From contig NZ_LJGT01000041.1 in NCBI RefSeq assembly GCF_001751365.1, positions 1,685,426 through 1,749,425 of the forward strand: DNA of 64,000 nt, given 5' to 3'. The notes under the pieces are model-generated. The model had not been told where the DNA came from, searched no databases, and was given only the letters and a program-made list of their open reading frames with translations. The DNA is from Streptomyces abyssalis. Lineage in GTDB: Bacteria > Actinomycetota > Actinomycetes > Streptomycetales > Streptomycetaceae. Of the stretch, positions 1 to 8,942 are shown piece after piece. The position numbers were made by a program, and so were the translations under genes. Positions within the stretch are counted from its first letter, which is position 1. Every line of letters begins with the position of its first letter.

Positions 1-221
1 CGGACGCCCGACGGCTCGGACTCGGCCGCCGCTTCCTGTCCGAGCTCGAGGAACGGGCCGTACGGCACGGCCGGGACGTGCTGCGCCTGGACACGAACAA
101 GACGCTGAACGCCGCGAAGGGTCTGTACGAGGCGTGCGGGTTCCGGGAAGTGCCCGCCTTCAACGACGAGCCGTACGCCCACCACTGGTTCGAGAAGCGG
201 ATCGGCCGGCCGCCGGCGTGA
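1..221 (+). CDS. GNAT family N-acetyltransferase, C-terminal fragment
   Basis: The gene enters from the left edge and ends at TGA 219-221; 72 codons are visible in frame 3. The fragment contains LGLGRRFLSELEERA, which resembles the acetyl-CoA pyrophosphate-binding loop and helix of GNAT enzymes. LYEACGFREV follows, the usual N...A..LYE..GF motif near the end of the fold, and then a short tail with HHWFEK. This supports a small-molecule or protein acetyltransferase. The substrate cannot be inferred, and the N-terminal half lies outside the window. Confidence 0.8.
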   Translation, partial: DARRLGLGRRFLSELEERAVRHGRDVLRLDTNKTLNAAKGLYEACGFREVPAFNDEPYAHHWFEKRIGRPPA

Positions 222-315
222 GAGCCCGGGCGAGCGGTACGCCTCCGGTGCGGGGCGTCGTCGTCGAAGACGGCGGCGCGCACCCCCCATGACCGAGCGG
301 CGGTCGTGTATTAGG

Positions 316-337
316 GTTATCTCGACATCGAGATAAC
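316..337. promoter_or_regulatory. Perfect operator palindrome upstream of acnA (TamR-like)
   Basis: Two 10-bp arms, GTTATCTCGA and TCGAGATAAC, flank a CA centre without a mismatch. The site lies about 150 bp before the aconitase start. MarR-family proteins bind palindromes of this size. In S. coelicolor the MarR protein TamR is known to bind the aconitase promoter and to respond to trans-aconitate or citrate. Assigning this site to TamR is inference from position and symmetry; I am not certain of the published motif. Confidence 0.65.
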
Positions 338-484
338 TTGCTGAGCGTGTGCACAGAAACGCGCACACACGACCGCAGCTGAGTAAGGCTTGCCGGCAAG
401 GCCGAAGCCAAGCCTCGCCCGCTGGGGGTTCTCCGGCCGCAGGGCCAGGGGACGGATGCCAAAGACGCACTGAAGGAGACTGTC

Positions 485-3292
485 GTGTCGGCGAACAGCT
501 TCGACGCCCGCAGCACGCTGCAGGTGGGCGACGAGTCGTACGAGATCTTCAAGCTGGACAAGGTGGAGGGCTCCGCCCGCCTCCCGTACAGCCTGAAGGT
601 CCTGCTGGAGAACCTCCTCCGTACCGAGGACGGCGCTAACATCACCGCCGACCACATCCGGGCCGTGGGCAGCTGGGACCCGAACGCCCAGCCCAGCCAG
701 GAGATCCAGTTCACGCCCGCCCGCGTGATCATGCAGGACTTCACGGGCGTGCCGTGCGTGGTGGACCTGGCGACCATGCGCGAGGCCGTCAAGGAGCTGG
801 GCGGCGACCCGGACCGCATCAACCCCCTCGCCCCCGCCGAGCTGGTCATCGACCACTCCGTGATCGCCGACAAGTTCGGCACGGCGAACGCGTTCGCGCA
901 GAACGTCGAGCTGGAGTACGGCCGCAACCGTGAGCGCTACCAGTTCCTGCGCTGGGGCCAGACCGCCTTCGACGAGTTCAAGGTCGTACCGCCCGGCACC
1001 GGAATCGTCCACCAGGTCAACATCGAGCACCTGGCCCGTACGGTCATGGTGCGCGGCGGCCAGGCCTACCCGGACACCCTCGTGGGCACCGACTCGCACA
1101 CCACCATGGTCAACGGTCTGGGCGTGCTCGGCTGGGGCGTCGGCGGCATCGAGGCGGAGGCCGCGATGCTCGGGCAGCCGGTTTCGATGCTGATCCCGCG
1201 CGTCGTCGGCTTCAAGCTGACCGGCTCGCTGCCGACCGGCACCACCGCCACCGACCTGGTCCTCACGATCACCGAGATGCTGCGCAAGCACGGCGTCGTC
1301 GGGAAGTTCGTGGAGTTCTACGGCGAGGGCGTGGGCGCGGTGCCGCTCGCCAACCGCGCGACCATCGGCAACATGTCGCCCGAGTTCGGCTCCACCGCGG
1401 CGATCTTCCCGATCGACGGGGAGACCATCAACTACCTGAAGCTGACCGGCCGTTCGCAGGAGCAGCTCCAGCTCGTCGAGGCGTACGCCAAGGCACAGGG
1501 CATGTGGCACGACGCCGGTCACGAGCCCGAGTACAGCGAGTACCTGGAGCTGGACCTGGCCACGGTGGTGCCCTCCATCGCCGGCCCGAAGCGTCCGCAG
1601 GACCGCATCGCGCTCGCCGACGCCAAGCGGCAGTTCCTCGCGGACCTGCCCGACTACGTCTCGGACGCCCAGCCGGCCGCGGCCCCGCAGGCCTCTGCCT
1701 CTCCGGTCGATGAGGCGAGCTCGGAGTCCTTCCCGGCGAGCGACGCCCCGGCCTACGGCCACGCCGAGAACGGCGCCGGCAGCCCCCAGCACGCCGCCAT
1801 CGGCTCGCAGCCGGACAGCGGGCCCTCCAAGCGTGTGCAGGTCACGGGGCCCGACGGGAACTCGTACGAGATCGACCACGGTGCCGTCGCGGTCGCCGCG
1901 ATCACCTCCTGCACCAACACCTCCAACCCGTACGTGATGGTGGGCGCCGCCCTGGTGGCCAAGAAGGCGGTCGAGAAGGGCCTCACGCGCAAGCCGTGGG
2001 TCAAGACCACCCTCGCCCCCGGCTCCCAGGTCGTCATGGACTACTACGACCGGGCCGGACTCACCCCGTACCTGGACAAGCTCGGCTTCAACCTCGTCGG
2101 CTACGGCTGCACGACCTGCATCGGCAACTCCGGCCCGCTGCCGGAGGAGATCTCGCAGGCCGTGAACGACAACGACCTCGCCGTCGTGTCCGTGCTCTCC
2201 GGCAACCGGAACTTCGAGGGCCGGATCAACCCGGACGTGAAGATGAACTACCTCGCGTCCCCGCCGCTGGTCGTCGCCTACGCCATCGCCGGCTCGATGA
2301 AGACCGACATCACCACCGAGCCGCTGGGCACCGACCAGGACGGCAACCCGGTGCACCTCGCCGACCTGTGGCCCTCCGAGCAGGAGGTCGAGGAGGTCGT
2401 CGCGGGCGCCATCGGGCAGGAGATGTACACCAAGGGCTACACCGACGTCTTCGCCGGCGACGCACAGTGGCAGGCGCTGCCGGTGCCGACCGGCAACACC
2501 TTCGAGTGGGACCCGCAGTCCACGTACGTGCGCAAGCCTCCGTACTTCGACGGCATGGGCACCGAGCCCTCCCCGGTGGAGGACATCTCGGGCGCACGGG
2601 TGCTGGCCAAGCTGGGCGACTCCGTCACCACCGACCACATCTCGCCGGCCGGTGCGATCAAGGCCGACACCCCCGCGGGCCAGTACCTCACGGAGCACGG
2701 TGTCGAACGCCGGGAGTTCAACAGCTACGGCTCGCGGCGCGGCAACCACGAGGTGATGATCCGCGGGACCTTCGCCAACATCCGGCTGCGCAACCAGATC
2801 GCCCAGGGCACCGAAGGCGGCTTCACCCGCGACTTCACCCAGCCCGACGCCCCTGTGTCCTTCATCTACGACGCGTCGCAGAACTACCAGGCGCAGGGCA
2901 TCCCGCTGGTGATCCTTGCGGGCAAGGAGTACGGCTCCGGCTCGTCCCGCGACTGGGCCGCCAAGGGCACGGCGCTGCTGGGCGTCAAGGCCGTCATCGC
3001 CGAGTCGTACGAGCGCATCCACCGCTCGAACCTGATCGGCATGGGTGTGCTGCCGCTGCAGTTCCCCGAGGGGCAGAGCGCCGAGTCGCTGGGGCTGAGC
3101 GGCGAGGAGACCTTCTCCTTCTCCGGGATCACCGCGCTCAACGACGGCGGTACGCCCGAGACTGTCAGGGTCTCCACGGAGACCGGCGTCTCCTTCGACG
3201 CCACGGTCCGCATCGACACCCCTGGTGAGGCCGACTACTACCGCAACGGCGGGATCATGCAGTACGTGCTGCGCTCCCTGCTGCGCAAGTAG
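485..3292 (+). CDS. acnA: Aconitate hydratase (aconitase A)
   Basis: This is the TCA-cycle aconitase interconverting citrate and isocitrate through a [4Fe-4S] cluster; 935 aa. The cluster cysteines are visible as SCTNTS (Cys476) and GYGCTTCIGNSGP (Cys542, Cys545), with the same 66- and 3-residue spacing as E. coli AcnA. The C-terminal swivel domain carries GSGSSRDWAAKG, which binds substrate. The GTG start follows GAAGGAG at 471-477. The protein is longer than E. coli AcnA because of an Ala/Ser/Pro-rich insertion at about residues 397-450, before the cluster-binding domain. That insertion contains DEASSESFPASDAP at 409-422. The gene stands alone between its own operator and a strong terminator. 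As in other aconitases, the apoprotein might also bind RNA, but nothing here tests that. Confidence 0.97.
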   Translation: MSANSFDARSTLQVGDESYEIFKLDKVEGSARLPYSLKVLLENLLRTEDGANITADHIRAVGSWDPNAQPSQEIQFTPARVIMQDFTGVPCVVDLATMREAVKELGGDPDRINPLAPAELVIDHSVIADKFGTANAFAQNVELEYGRNRERYQFLRWGQTAFDEFKVVPPGTGIVHQVNIEHLARTVMVRGGQAYPDTLVGTDSHTTMVNGLGVLGWGVGGIEAEAAMLGQPVSMLIPRVVGFKLTGSLPTGTTATDLVLTITEMLRKHGVVGKFVEFYGEGVGAVPLANRATIGNMSPEFGSTAAIFPIDGETINYLKLTGRSQEQLQLVEAYAKAQGMWHDAGHEPEYSEYLELDLATVVPSIAGPKRPQDRIALADAKRQFLADLPDYVSDAQPAAAPQASASPVDEASSESFPASDAPAYGHAENGAGSPQHAAIGSQPDSGPSKRVQVTGPDGNSYEIDHGAVAVAAITSCTNTSNPYVMVGAALVAKKAVEKGLTRKPWVKTTLAPGSQVVMDYYDRAGLTPYLDKLGFNLVGYGCTTCIGNSGPLPEEISQAVNDNDLAVVSVLSGNRNFEGRINPDVKMNYLASPPLVVAYAIAGSMKTDITTEPLGTDQDGNPVHLADLWPSEQEVEEVVAGAIGQEMYTKGYTDVFAGDAQWQALPVPTGNTFEWDPQSTYVRKPPYFDGMGTEPSPVEDISGARVLAKLGDSVTTDHISPAGAIKADTPAGQYLTEHGVERREFNSYGSRRGNHEVMIRGTFANIRLRNQIAQGTEGGFTRDFTQPDAPVSFIYDASQNYQAQGIPLVILAGKEYGSGSSRDWAAKGTALLGVKAVIAESYERIHRSNLIGMGVLPLQFPEGQSAESLGLSGEETFSFSGITALNDGGTPETVRVSTETGVSFDATVRIDTPGEADYYRNGGIMQYVLRSLLRK

Positions 3293-3333
3293 CACGGCAC
3301 CGGCCCGGGCGACGGGTGTGCACCACGGCAAGC

Positions 3334-3371
3334 GAGGCGGGTGCCGGGATCGACCTCCCGGCACCCGCCTC
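3334..3371 (+). terminator. Intrinsic terminator after acnA
   Basis: A perfect 16-bp stem (GAGGCGGGTGCCGGGA and its complement) encloses a 6-nt loop, 41 bp after the acnA stop. There is no U-tract, as is usual in Streptomyces. Confidence 0.85.
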
Positions 3372-3482
3372 TGCGTGTTCGCCCCCGGCCGCGCGCCCGT
3401 ACCGCCGGCCAAGAATCCGCCAGGTCTCAACTCGGGAAAGACTCACCAAACGGGTTGCTTTGATCTTGCCCTGTTGACGCCA

Positions 3483-3498
3483 AGTGGACTATACCTGT
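3483..3498. promoter_or_regulatory. DasR-responsive element (dre)-like site upstream of ngcE
   Basis: AGTGGACTATACCTGT matches 12 of 16 positions of the dre consensus for DasR, the GlcNAc-6-P-sensing GntR repressor (ACTGGTCTAGACCAGT, from memory). It lies 157 bp before the ngcE start and just downstream of TTGACG at 3474-3479. It overlaps a possible -10 (TATACC), so DasR bound here would block transcription. This fits the GlcNAc/chitobiose role of the operon. Confidence 0.6.
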
Positions 3499-3655
3499 CG
3501 GCACCTCACGAGGGCCCGTGCGCGCGGCGCTCCTGGCGGTAGCGAAACGTACAACTCAGCTTCAACTGACCCGCGGTGTCGGGCCCTTCGCCGGTGGGCG
3601 AGTCGTCGGGAGACCGGAACACCGCCTGAGTCCTGGAGAAGGCGAGGACTTGAGC

Positions 3656-5074
3656 ATGGGATCCAACCACGTCAACCGCCGTGACCTGATCAAGCGATCC
3701 GCAGCGGTCGGCCTGGTCGCCGCACCCGGCATGGGCATGCTGAGCGCCTGCGCCAGCGGCGGCGGCGAGAACGACGACAAGGTCGAGAAGGGCAAGAAGA
3801 CCAAGGACAATCCGCTGGCGGTCAACAAGGACGCCAAGCTCGAAGTCGTGATCTTCAACGGTGGCTACGGCGACCAGTACGCCCTGGACAACCACAAGGT
3901 CTACGAGAAGAACTTCGGCAACGTCAGCCACTCCAAGACCCAGAAGATCCGCACGAAGATGCAGCCGCGGATGGTCAAGGGCAATCCGCCGGACGTGATC
4001 AACAACTCCGGCGCCGAGAACATGGACGTCGCCAGCCTCATCGAGAAGGACCAGGTCGCGGACCTCCAGCCGCTGCTGGACGCGCCCTCCCTCTACGACC
4101 CGTCGAAGAAGGTCAGCGAGACCCTGCTGCCCGGCGTGGTGGAGAAGGGCCGCTTCGGCAGCGACAAGGTCTACCAGCTCAACTACTCCTACACCGTCTA
4201 CGGCGTCTGGTACTCCAAGACGAACCTGGAGAAGCTCGACCTGGAGTACCCGAAGACCTGGGACGAGATGCTCGCCGCCTGCGCCAAGGCGAAGAAGGAG
4301 GGCATAGCGGGCTGGACGTACGCGGGCAAGCACCCGTACTACTTCGCCTTCAGCCTCTACCCCTTCATCGCCAAGATCGGCGGCAAGGAGGTCCTCGAGG
4401 CGATCGACAACCTCGAGCCCAACGCCTGGAAGCACGACGCCGTGAAGAAGGCCTTCGAGGCCTACCACGAGCTCTACGCCAAGGGCTACATCCTCAAGGG
4501 CACCCCGGGAATCGACCACATCCAGTCCCAGACGCAGTGGACCAAGGGCAAGGCGCTGTTCCTCCCGAACGGCTCCTGGGTCGAGAACGAGGCCAAGGGC
4601 ACCACGCCCAAGGACTTCGAGATGACCGTGGCTCCGCCCTCCAGCCTCGACAAGTCCGACGCCATGCCCTTCGAGACCATCTGGGCTGAGGCGAGCGAGC
4701 CGTTCATGGTGCCCGCACAGGCCAAGAACGTCGAAGGCGGCATGGAGTGGCTGCGCACCATGATGAGCAAGCAGTCCACGCAGAACTTCAGCAAGCAGGT
4801 CTCCGCTCTCACCTGCGTCGACGGCGCCTCCGACGGGCTGGACCTGCAGTCCGGTCTCGCCTCCGCGCAGGAGATCCTCAAGGCGGCCGGGGACGAGAAC
4901 CGGGTGGGTCCGCGCATCCGCGACTGGTACCTGGAGCTGGACAAGGACAAGGTCGGTGGCGCGCTCGCCTCGATGATGTCCGGCGACATCGAGCCGGCCG
5001 AGGCCATGAAGCGCTGCCAGAAGGCGGCCGACGAGGTGGCAAAGGACGACTCGGTCAAGAAGTACAAGCGCTGA
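3656..5074 (+). CDS. ngcE: N-acetylglucosamine/chitobiose ABC transporter, substrate-binding lipoprotein NgcE
   Basis: This is the extracellular sugar-binding protein of the Ngc importer, 472 aa. The N-terminus combines a twin-arginine motif (NRRDLIKR, residues 7-14) with a lipobox LSAC at Cys32, so it is probably exported folded by Tat and lipid-anchored. The body is a family-1 solute-binding protein with long Lys-rich stretches and YSYTVYGVWYSKTNLEKL near residue 180. ATG 3656 has GAGAAGG upstream; an in-frame TTG at 3650 is the alternative. It is the first gene of ngcEFG. No ATPase is encoded beside it, which fits the family: in Streptomyces the shared ATPase MsiK energises several such transporters. 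The assignment rests on sequence resemblance and on its position beside acnA and rok7B7. Confidence 0.9.
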   Translation: MGSNHVNRRDLIKRSAAVGLVAAPGMGMLSACASGGGENDDKVEKGKKTKDNPLAVNKDAKLEVVIFNGGYGDQYALDNHKVYEKNFGNVSHSKTQKIRTKMQPRMVKGNPPDVINNSGAENMDVASLIEKDQVADLQPLLDAPSLYDPSKKVSETLLPGVVEKGRFGSDKVYQLNYSYTVYGVWYSKTNLEKLDLEYPKTWDEMLAACAKAKKEGIAGWTYAGKHPYYFAFSLYPFIAKIGGKEVLEAIDNLEPNAWKHDAVKKAFEAYHELYAKGYILKGTPGIDHIQSQTQWTKGKALFLPNGSWVENEAKGTTPKDFEMTVAPPSSLDKSDAMPFETIWAEASEPFMVPAQAKNVEGGMEWLRTMMSKQSTQNFSKQVSALTCVDGASDGLDLQSGLASAQEILKAAGDENRVGPRIRDWYLELDKDKVGGALASMMSGDIEPAEAMKRCQKAADEVAKDDSVKKYKR

Positions 5075-5141
5075 CGGGGAGGGTCCACAGCAGCGCGGTA
5101 CGTGATCCATCGGTCGACTGGTGAGTATGGAGCGGGGCGGA

Positions 5142-6218
5142 ATGGCGAACGACGTCCGGACAGTGGACAAGACCACCACTGATTCAGGATCGGACAGAGG
5201 CGCCGGGGGACCGGCGCGCAGCGGAGCGGGACCTCTCGTTCTCGCGTTCCTCCTGCCGCCCCGCTTCACACCGGAGAAAGTGCGCAACGACCGGCGCTAC
5301 CGGACGCTGGACAAGTACCGGTTCGTCTGCTGGTTCCTGCTCCTCCCGATCGTCATCTACGCGATCTTCGTCGTCTCGCCCTTCTTCCAGGCGTTCTACT
5401 ACTCGCTGACCGACTGGACGGGCTTCAGCAGCGACTTCGCCTTCGTCGGAGCCGACAACTACGTCCGGCTGCTGGAGGACTCGTCGTTCTGGGCCTCGTT
5501 GCGGCACAGCCTGCTGCTGCTCGTGGTCGCACCGCTGGTGACACTGGGCCTCGGGCTCTTCTTCGCCTTCATGCTCCAGGCGGGCGGGCGGCACAAGAAG
5601 AACGAGGCCATCTCGGGCGTACGCGGCGCGAAGCTGTACAAGAACGTGTACTTCTTCCCGCAGGTGCTCTCCGTGGCGATCATCGGTGTCGTCTGGGGCG
5701 CGATGTACGACCCGATCACCGGGCCCATCAACGAGGTGCTGCGCCTGGCCGGGCTGGACTTCCTCACGCGCTCCTGGCTCGCGGACCCCAAGTTCGCGCT
5801 GTCGTGCGTGCTGTTCGTGCTGTGCTGGATGTTCATCGGCTTCTACGTGGTGCTCTTCTCGGCCGCCATGGGCGCGATCCCCAAGGACATCTACGAGGCG
5901 GCGCTGCTGGACGGCGCGAGCCGTCCCGCCACGTTCTTCCGCGTCACGCTGCCGCTGATCTGGGACACGGTGCAGACCGGCTGGATCTACATGGGCATCC
6001 AGGCGCTGGACTCCTTCGCGATCGTGCACATCATGACCATCAACCGAGGGGGTCCGGGGGAGTCGACGCTTGTCACTCCGGTCTACCTGTACAAGAAGGC
6101 ATTCGACTCCGGGCAGGCCGGTTACGCCACCGCGATCGGCGTCGTACTGCTGCTCGTGACCATGGTGTTCGCGGCGATCATGATGCTGCTGAACCGCCGC
6201 GACCGGATCGAGTACTGA
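5142..6218 (+). CDS. ngcF: GlcNAc/chitobiose ABC transporter permease NgcF
   Basis: This is a MalF-type inner-membrane permease of the Ngc sugar importer, about 358 aa. It has six or more hydrophobic segments beginning with RFVCWFLLLPIVIYAIFVVSPFF. The cytoplasmic EAA loop is visible as EAALLDGASRPATFFRVTLPLIW, the docking site for the ATPase. ATG 5142 was chosen because GGAGCGGGG sits 9 nt upstream; GTG 5121 and ATG 5127 are in-frame alternatives. The gene begins 67 bp after ngcE and ends 23 bp before ngcG, so the three are probably one transcript. A roughly 40-residue hydrophilic N-terminal tail precedes the first membrane segment. Confidence 0.92.
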   Translation: MANDVRTVDKTTTDSGSDRGAGGPARSGAGPLVLAFLLPPRFTPEKVRNDRRYRTLDKYRFVCWFLLLPIVIYAIFVVSPFFQAFYYSLTDWTGFSSDFAFVGADNYVRLLEDSSFWASLRHSLLLLVVAPLVTLGLGLFFAFMLQAGGRHKKNEAISGVRGAKLYKNVYFFPQVLSVAIIGVVWGAMYDPITGPINEVLRLAGLDFLTRSWLADPKFALSCVLFVLCWMFIGFYVVLFSAAMGAIPKDIYEAALLDGASRPATFFRVTLPLIWDTVQTGWIYMGIQALDSFAIVHIMTINRGGPGESTLVTPVYLYKKAFDSGQAGYATAIGVVLLLVTMVFAAIMMLLNRRDRIEY

Positions 6219-6241
6219 GAATGAGCGGGGAGACATCAGCA

Positions 6242-7180
6242 ATGAGCGCAACCCAGCCCGCCGAGCCTGCCGAGAAGGCCGCGGCCGAGGCACCTTCCCA
6301 GCCGGCCGCGGGCGTGGCGGCGGCGGCGAAGGAGCCGAAGGGACCGGGTACGGAAGGCGGCACGCTCAACGTCTTCGCCAACTCCTTCCTCGTGCTGTGG
6401 GTCGTCATGGCCGCCGGCCCGCTGGTGTGGGTGATGGTCAACTCCCTGCGGGACTCGGGGGACATCCAGGGCAAGCCCTTCGGACTGCCCACCGCGTTCA
6501 GCTTCGAGAACTTCGCCAACGCCTGGTCCGACGCGAACATCGGCACCTTCGCGCTCAACTCGCTGATCATCCTCGCGGGTTCGCTGCCCGGCACGATGCT
6601 TCTGGGCTCGATGGCCGCGTACGTGATCGCCCGGTTCACCTTCCCGGGCAACCGCTTCATCTATCTGCTCTTCGCCGGCGGCATGATGTTCCCCATCATC
6701 CTGGCCGTCGTGCCGCTGTTCTTCGTGATGGACAACTTCGGCCTGCTGGACACCAGGCAGGGGCTGATCCTGGCCTACATCGCCTATTCGCTGCCGTTCA
6801 CGACGTTCTTCATGACGGCGTTCTTCCGCACGCTGCCCGGCAGCATCGCCGAAGCGGCCACCATCGACGGCGCCTCGCACATGCGGACGTTCTTCCAGAT
6901 CATGCTGCCGATGGCCAAGCCCGGTCTGATCAGCATCGGCATCTTCAACTTCCTCGGCCAGTGGAACCAGTACTTCCTGCCGCTCGCGCTGAACTCTGAG
7001 CACGGGGACCAGGCGCTGCTGACCCAGGGCCTCGCCGAACTCTCCGTCAACCAGGGCTACGAGGGGGACTGGGGTGCCCTCTTCGCGGGCCTGACCATCG
7101 CGATGGTCCCGATCCTCGTCGTCTACATGGTCTTCCAGCGTCAGGTCCAGGAGGGGCTCACCGCGGGCGCCGTCAAGTGA
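6242..7180 (+). CDS. ngcG: GlcNAc/chitobiose ABC transporter permease NgcG
   Basis: This is a MalG-type permease partner of NgcF, about 312 aa. An Ala/Pro/Glu-rich cytoplasmic N-terminus of about 40 residues precedes the membrane segments. The EAA loop reads EAATIDGASHMRTFFQIMLPM, followed by PGLISIGIFNFLGQWNQY. ATG 6242 has GGGGAG 10 nt upstream; ATG 6221 is in frame but has no ribosome-binding site. With NgcE and NgcF it forms the importer. The ATPase is missing locally and is expected to be supplied in trans (MsiK). Confidence 0.92.
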   Translation: MSATQPAEPAEKAAAEAPSQPAAGVAAAAKEPKGPGTEGGTLNVFANSFLVLWVVMAAGPLVWVMVNSLRDSGDIQGKPFGLPTAFSFENFANAWSDANIGTFALNSLIILAGSLPGTMLLGSMAAYVIARFTFPGNRFIYLLFAGGMMFPIILAVVPLFFVMDNFGLLDTRQGLILAYIAYSLPFTTFFMTAFFRTLPGSIAEAATIDGASHMRTFFQIMLPMAKPGLISIGIFNFLGQWNQYFLPLALNSEHGDQALLTQGLAELSVNQGYEGDWGALFAGLTIAMVPILVVYMVFQRQVQEGLTAGAVK

Positions 7181-7473
7181 TCCGCCCGGAGCGGGCAGGA
7201 CTCCCGGAACGGGCGGAATCAGACGGAACGGGACAACCGCGGAACCGCCGCGGACCGGGCCGTACGCGGGAGAGGGCTGCCCGCTCACACTCCGTAGAAT
7301 GTCCCGCAGGTGAGCACCCACCTCGTTCAAGGTCTTGACGGGAGATAACCGCTCGGGCTCTGCTTGGAGTTCAGGTGTTGGAGACAAGCCGTTTCCCGAA
7401 GACGCGGTACGGCGGACGGTCCGATGGTCGCGCCGCGCCACGCGTTGGCGGCCGTCGAGGCGGGAGTGGATCA

Positions 7474-8730
7474 GTGGTGGAGACTCCGGGGTCGCAGTCC
7501 TCGCTGCACCGGGCGAACCTTGAACGGGTCGTACGGGCGGTACGCATGGCGGGCTCGCTCACCCAGGCGGAGATCGCCCGGACCACGGGGCTGTCCGCGG
7601 CCACCGTCTCCAACATCGTCCGGGAGCTCAAGGAGAGCGGAACCGTCCAGGTCACGCCCACCTCGGCGGGGGGACGCAGGGCGCGCGCCGTGTCACTCAG
7701 CGGCGACGCGGGCGCCGTCGTCGGCGTCGACTTCGGGCACTCGCATCTGCGCGTCGCGGTCGGCAACCTGGCACACCAGGTGCTGGCCGAGGAGGCAGAG
7801 CCGATCGACGTCGACGCCTCGGCCGACGAGGGCTTCGACCGGGCCGAACAGCTGGTGCACCGGCTCGTCGCCGCCACCGGCATCAGCCGCGAGAAGCTGA
7901 TCGGCGTCGGCCTGGGCGTTCCGGGGCCCATCGACGTGGTCACCGGTGAGCTGGGGTCCACGTCCATCCTGCCGGGCTGGAGCGGCACCCATCCGCGGGA
8001 GGAGCTGGCCGCACGGCTGGGAGTGCCCGTACACGTCGACAACGACGCGAACCTCGGTGCCCTGGGCGAGCAGGTGTGGGGCAACGGGCGCGGCGCGAGC
8101 GACCTGGCGTACATCAAGGTCGCCAGCGGTGTCGGCGCCGGCCTCGTGATCAACGGCCAGATCTACCGTGGCCCGGGCGGCACGGCGGGCGAGATCGGCC
8201 ACATCACGCTCGACGAGTCGGGCCCGGTCTGCCGCTGCGGCAACCGCGGCTGCCTTGAAACCTTCACGGCGGCCCGCTACGTACTGCCACTGCTGCACTC
8301 CAGCCACGGCACCGATCTGACGATGGCGCGGGTCGTTCAGCTCGCGCGGGAGGGCGACCCGGGCTGCCGGCGGGTCGTCGGCGACCTCGGCCGCCACATC
8401 GGCAGCGGTGTCGCCAATCTCTGCAATCTGCTCAACCCCAGCCGGGTCGTGCTCGGCGGCGACCTCGCGGAGGCCGGTGACGTGGTTCTCGGCCCGGTGC
8501 GCGACTCGGTGGCGCGGTACGCGATCCCCAGTGCCGCACGTCAGTTGACGGTGGTGCCCGGCACCCTGGGCGGACGGGCCGAGGTTCTCGGCGCGCTGGC
8601 CCTCGTGCTGAGCGAGATGGGCGACGCGACGCTCCTGGAGCCCTCCGGCTCTTCCCCCGCGAGCACGGCCGCGGGCACCGTGGACGGTGTGAGCAGGGCG
8701 CCGGTGGGTGCCGTGGCGGCATCCGCCTGA
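7474..8730 (+). CDS. rok7B7: ROK-family transcriptional regulator Rok7B7
   Basis: This is a repressor-type ROK protein of about 418 aa. An N-terminal winged helix (LTQAEIARTTGLSAATVSNIVRELKESG) is followed by a sugar-kinase-like domain. That domain has VGVDFGHSHLRVAVG (nucleotide-loop relic), VHVDNDANLGALGE, and the zinc-binding ROK signature CRCGNRGCLE. The start is one of two adjacent GTG codons (7474, 7477) with GGGAG 7 nt upstream; an upstream in-frame TTG at 7375 cannot be excluded. In S. coelicolor Rok7B7 controls the neighbouring xylFGH genes and affects carbon catabolite repression and antibiotic production. The gene lies between the two sugar transporters it probably coordinates. Confidence 0.92.
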   Translation: MVETPGSQSSLHRANLERVVRAVRMAGSLTQAEIARTTGLSAATVSNIVRELKESGTVQVTPTSAGGRRARAVSLSGDAGAVVGVDFGHSHLRVAVGNLAHQVLAEEAEPIDVDASADEGFDRAEQLVHRLVAATGISREKLIGVGLGVPGPIDVVTGELGSTSILPGWSGTHPREELAARLGVPVHVDNDANLGALGEQVWGNGRGASDLAYIKVASGVGAGLVINGQIYRGPGGTAGEIGHITLDESGPVCRCGNRGCLETFTAARYVLPLLHSSHGTDLTMARVVQLAREGDPGCRRVVGDLGRHIGSGVANLCNLLNPSRVVLGGDLAEAGDVVLGPVRDSVARYAIPSAARQLTVVPGTLGGRAEVLGALALVLSEMGDATLLEPSGSSPASTAAGTVDGVSRAPVGAVAASA

Positions 8731-8942
8731 CCGACGGGCCGCAGGACGGGAGCGGCGGGCGGTTCGCCTCCGCTCCGGATCCGTTCAGGCACACAAAGTG
8801 GCGCTTTGGGTTCATACAGATAACGGATGGCATCGTTGCCGTCTCGTTAATGATTTACTTCTTGACGCTTGCGTGACCTGGGAGTTGACTTCCGACCACC
8901 TCGGCCGCAACGACGCGGCCTCGTCAGGGAGGTTGGAACCCC
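8731..8942 (+). promoter_or_regulatory. AT-richer promoter region of xylFGH
   Basis: This is a 212-bp non-coding stretch whose centre (about 8790-8870) is clearly AT-richer than the flanks. It holds TTGACG at 8862-8867 as a possible -35 and a short inverted repeat, CAAAG (8794-8798) / CTTTG (8804-8808). It is the natural place for Rok7B7 control of xylFGH. No operator could be defined with confidence. Confidence 0.4.

Noticed and set aside
317..3430. 1037-codon open frame antisense to acnA
   Set aside because: It mirrors the acnA codons on the opposite strand, is His/Val/Leu/Arg-rich and has no recognisable domain. Such antisense frames are common in high-GC genes.
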